Below the pieces are notes generated by a model, which was not told where the DNA came from, searched no databases, and saw only the letters and a program-made list of their open reading frames with translations. 9,472 nucleotides of DNA from Bacteroidales bacterium. Lineage in GTDB: Bacteria > Bacteroidota > Bacteroidia > Bacteroidales > UBA7960. How positions within the stretch are numbered: position 1 is the first letter of the stretch; each line of letters begins with the position of its first letter. This document shows, in pieces, positions 7,798 through 9,472 of the stretch. The stretch is taken from NCBI GenBank assembly GCA_007124575.1, contig SLEW01000057.1, forward strand, positions 1 to 9,472, written 5' to 3'. The position numbers and the translations under genes were made by a program.

Positions 7798-7825
7798 GGG
7801 GTTTGAGGTCTGGGGTTTGAGGCAT
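7798..7825 (+). repeat. Two tandem copies of a G-rich 14-mer
   Basis: GGGGTTTGAGGTCT (7798-7811) is followed directly by GGGGTTTGAGGCAT (7812-7825); the first 11 bases are identical. It begins six bases after the phosphatidyltransferase stop codon, in the 80-nt gap before the cdsA-like gene. I see no coding role. Confidence 0.8.
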
Positions 7826-7826
7826 A

Positions 7827-7869
7827 GACGTTTCGACCTTTTGACATTTCGACATTTTTGACGTTTTTT
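7827..7869 (+). repeat. Five tandem GACnTTTy units before the cdsA-like gene
   Basis: Five degenerate units follow one another: GACGTTTC (7827), GACCTTTT (7835), GACATTTC (7843), GACATTTTT (7851) and GACGTTTTTT (7860-7869). The array ends two bases before the ATG at 7872, so it forms the entire leader next to that start codon. No Shine-Dalgarno is present. The last two units are longer only in their T-runs, which suggests replication slippage. Confidence 0.8.
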
Positions 7870-7871
7870 AC

Positions 7872-8600
7872 ATGGAAAGCCTGTTATACCAAATCATCCT
7901 GATCTACTTCTTCTTTGGAGCCATTGCCTTTGCATTGATAAGCAGGGGTAAAAGCAGGGAGCGGAAAAGGGAAACCTGGGCAAAGTTTGGCACGTATTTT
8001 ATCATTATCCACGTGCTTTTTGCCAGCATCTATTTCGGGCCGCCCCATTTCAGCATGCTGGCCGTTTTGCTGGCAGCAGCAGGATACGTGGAGATGGTGC
8101 GGGTACACCTGCAAAAGCGACCAACAGCCGGCAGAAAATTATTTCTGCCCTCTCTTGTGATATATACGCTCCTGGCGGTTCCCTTTGTGTTATTTAGTTT
8201 TATGGACAAGCCTTATCTGTATTTTGTCTTTGTTGTGGTGGCGGTGTTTGACGCCTTCAGCCAGATCAGCGGCCAGCTGATGGGAGGCAGACGCCTGATC
8301 CCCTCTGTGAGTCCGAAGAAAACCATTTCCGGTTTAATAGGCGGGAGCATCCTGGCTTTGCTCACAGCAGTACTTATCAGGGACTCGATCGGTGCTGAAT
8401 GGACATCTGTTTTGCTTTATTCGATAAGTATCGTTATCTTTGCACTATTAGGGGATCTTTTGGCTTCTTATTTTAAAAGGCAATATGGAGTAAAAGACTT
8501 TAGTAATCTTCTCCCCGGCCACGGAGGATTCCTTGACAGGTTCGACAGCTTGATACCAGGCGGTGCCGCCATGTATATCATTAACATAATCATATTATGA
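7872..8600 (+). CDS. CdsA-like phosphatidate cytidylyltransferase
   Basis: Polytopic membrane enzyme predicted to activate a lipid phosphate with CTP (phosphatidate + CTP gives CDP-diacylglycerol + PPi). The C-terminal CDS signature is complete: S199-x-F-K-R-x4-K-D-x-S-x2-L-P-x-H-G-G-F-x-D-R-F-D225. The upstream SPKKTISGLIGG segment (147-158) matches the family SPKKTxxGxxGG motif. About seven hydrophobic segments are visible. At 242 aa it is shorter than typical housekeeping CdsA (about 270-285 aa), and the region before SPKKT reads FDAFSQISGQLMGG in place of the usual ND-x2-AY-x2-G pattern. It may therefore be a paralogue with a different lipid substrate. From memory, E. coli YnbB, a CdsA paralogue beside the phosphatidyltransferase YnbA, is a comparable pairing. 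The start follows a tandem-repeat leader. The stop overlaps the next start codon (ATGA, 8597-8600), indicating coupled translation. Confidence 0.9.
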   Translation: MESLLYQIILIYFFFGAIAFALISRGKSRERKRETWAKFGTYFIIIHVLFASIYFGPPHFSMLAVLLAAAGYVEMVRVHLQKRPTAGRKLFLPSLVIYTLLAVPFVLFSFMDKPYLYFVFVVVAVFDAFSQISGQLMGGRRLIPSVSPKKTISGLIGGSILALLTAVLIRDSIGAEWTSVLLYSISIVIFALLGDLLASYFKRQYGVKDFSNLLPGHGGFLDRFDSLIPGGAAMYIINIIIL

Positions 8601-9280
8601 GCACCGAACTTTTATTTACCATCCTTTATACTTTTGCCTTCGGAGCAATCCTCGCCACAGGCGAAATCCTGCATGCCATTCTGAAAGTGAAAACAGAATA
8701 TACCCGGAAGTTCTCACATAGTGCCGCATCTCTTCTTTCACTCACATTCCCATTGGTTTACAGCTCTTATGAATACGTTCTGGCCATGGGTATAATATTT
8801 TTCCTGGTCCTGCTGATCGCAGAACATAAAGATCTGCTTCACTCCATAAACGATGTTACACGCAAAACATACGGAGGTATTCTCCTCCCGGTTGCCATAT
8901 GCGGTACCTTTGTGATCTCTGTGTGGATGAATGATGCCAAGCTGTTCATCATTCCCGTGCTCATGCTGGGGGTCAGTGATTCATTGGCAGGCATTACAGG
9001 TGTTGCTTTCGGGTCAAGAGTCAGGAAAATCATCATCCATAAGCTTCGACTGAACAAAACCTACCTCGGAAGCTCTGTATTTTTCATTTCTTCGCTGGTG
9101 ATCTCCATATACACGCTGCATTGGTTTGTGGGAAACTTTAGTACAGCGACCATCCTGGCAGCCATTACCGTTGCTCTGTCGGCAGCAATCGTGGAAGCGT
9201 TCAGCTCCAAAGGGCTTGACAACTTTACCGTTCCATTTACCACCCTCATCATATTATCCATGTTCAATGCGGCATTATGA
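8597..9280 (+). CDS. Dolichol/phytol kinase family (CTP-dependent lipid kinase-like) membrane protein
   Basis: Polytopic protein of 227 aa with about six to seven hydrophobic segments, resembling the Sec59/VTE5/Dgk1 group, which phosphorylates lipid alcohols (dolichol, phytol, diacylglycerol), usually with CTP. Motifs that fit: TRKFSH (36-41), DVTRKTYGGILLP (86-98), GVSDSLAGITG (125-135), KTYLGSS (154-160) and the C-terminal E200-x5-G206-L-D208-N209. Such proteins are often labelled phosphatidate cytidylyltransferase because the family is distantly related to CdsA, but the classic CdsA signature is absent here. It shares an ATGA overlap with the cdsA-like gene, so the two are probably co-translated and act in one pathway. 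Its substrate cannot be read from sequence; an undecaprenol-, isoprenoid- or diacylglycerol-phosphorylating role are all open. Its own stop also overlaps an ATG that opens only a 33-codon frame. Confidence 0.78.
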   Translation: MSTELLFTILYTFAFGAILATGEILHAILKVKTEYTRKFSHSAASLLSLTFPLVYSSYEYVLAMGIIFFLVLLIAEHKDLLHSINDVTRKTYGGILLPVAICGTFVISVWMNDAKLFIIPVLMLGVSDSLAGITGVAFGSRVRKIIIHKLRLNKTYLGSSVFFISSLVISIYTLHWFVGNFSTATILAAITVALSAAIVEAFSSKGLDNFTVPFTTLIILSMFNAAL

Positions 9281-9472
9281 CAGGTAAAGCCTGCATTACT
9301 GCGGGGGCTCTCATCAAATGCCATCACCTGGTGAGGTTGTACGGTTCATGCTTACATTATAAGTTCTTTTCGGTTTAGATCAAGTCACAAGTAATCTTTA
9401 AATAATATATTGATCCATGCACATACACAGGGGCCAACGTAAAGCATACCATATTCCCAAAGAGCATTTCTC
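9281..9472. other. Unassigned right-end sequence
   Basis: No gene can be assigned here. A 33-codon frame (9277-9378, +) begins at an ATGA overlap with the preceding stop but resembles nothing I know. An ATG at 9417 opens a frame that runs off the window edge after MHIHRGQRKAYHIPKEHF. A minus-strand frame entering from the right edge ends near 9379. An 11-base dyad, TCACCTGGTGA, lies at 9324-9334. No convincing terminator hairpin was found. Confidence 0.4.

Noticed and set aside
9324..9334. TCACCTGGTGA palindrome as an operator or terminator
   Set aside because: An 11-base dyad with a one-base centre is too short to support either role, and no second copy is seen.
9379..9472. Minus-strand frame entering from the right edge (EMLFGNMVCFTLAPVYVHGS...)
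   Set aside because: About 30 codons with no recognisable family and no way to see its start; a competing plus-strand frame covers the same bases.

Overview
The window reads like part of a Bacteroidota chromosome. Three things point there. Two matches to the Bacteroidota-type -7 promoter box (TAnnTTTG) sit in the one large intergenic region. Clear Shine-Dalgarno sequences are missing in front of the gene starts I could inspect. The spacers are AT-rich, while the coding DNA is of moderate GC. This is inference from sequence style; there is no rRNA or other taxonomic marker here.

Layout: positions 11-1198 (+) hold a soluble sensor histidine kinase with a PAS-like N-terminus, whose start may lie left of the window. 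Convergent to it, on the minus strand from 6882 down to 1270, is a complete tripartite RND efflux operon: periplasmic adaptor, HAE1-type inner-membrane RND pump, and TolC-family outer-membrane channel. The pump and channel genes overlap by 35 nt. Between adaptor and pump lies a 134-nt spacer with nested inverted repeats. Positions 6883-7203 form a divergent intergenic region with a -7 box on each strand and a long imperfect dyad (16-nt arms, 14 of 16 paired) that could be an operator.

From 7204 to 9280 (+) is a three-gene membrane-lipid cluster: a CDP-alcohol phosphatidyltransferase (probably starting at a GTG at 7204, not at the upstream ATG at 7105), a CdsA-like CTP:phosphatidate cytidylyltransferase, and a polytopic kinase-like protein of the dolichol/phytol kinase (Sec59/VTE5/Dgk1-like) family. 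The last two are joined by an ATGA overlap. In front of the cdsA-like gene are two short tandem-repeat arrays. The final 192 nt contain no gene I can assign.

How the genes work together: the three efflux proteins should form one envelope-spanning, proton-driven exporter. The three lipid genes would fit a linear route in which a lipid alcohol is phosphorylated, activated with CTP to a CDP-lipid, and joined to a polar alcohol. That makes this small cluster the most interesting part of the window. No transcriptional regulator, mobile element, CRISPR array, tRNA or rRNA was seen.
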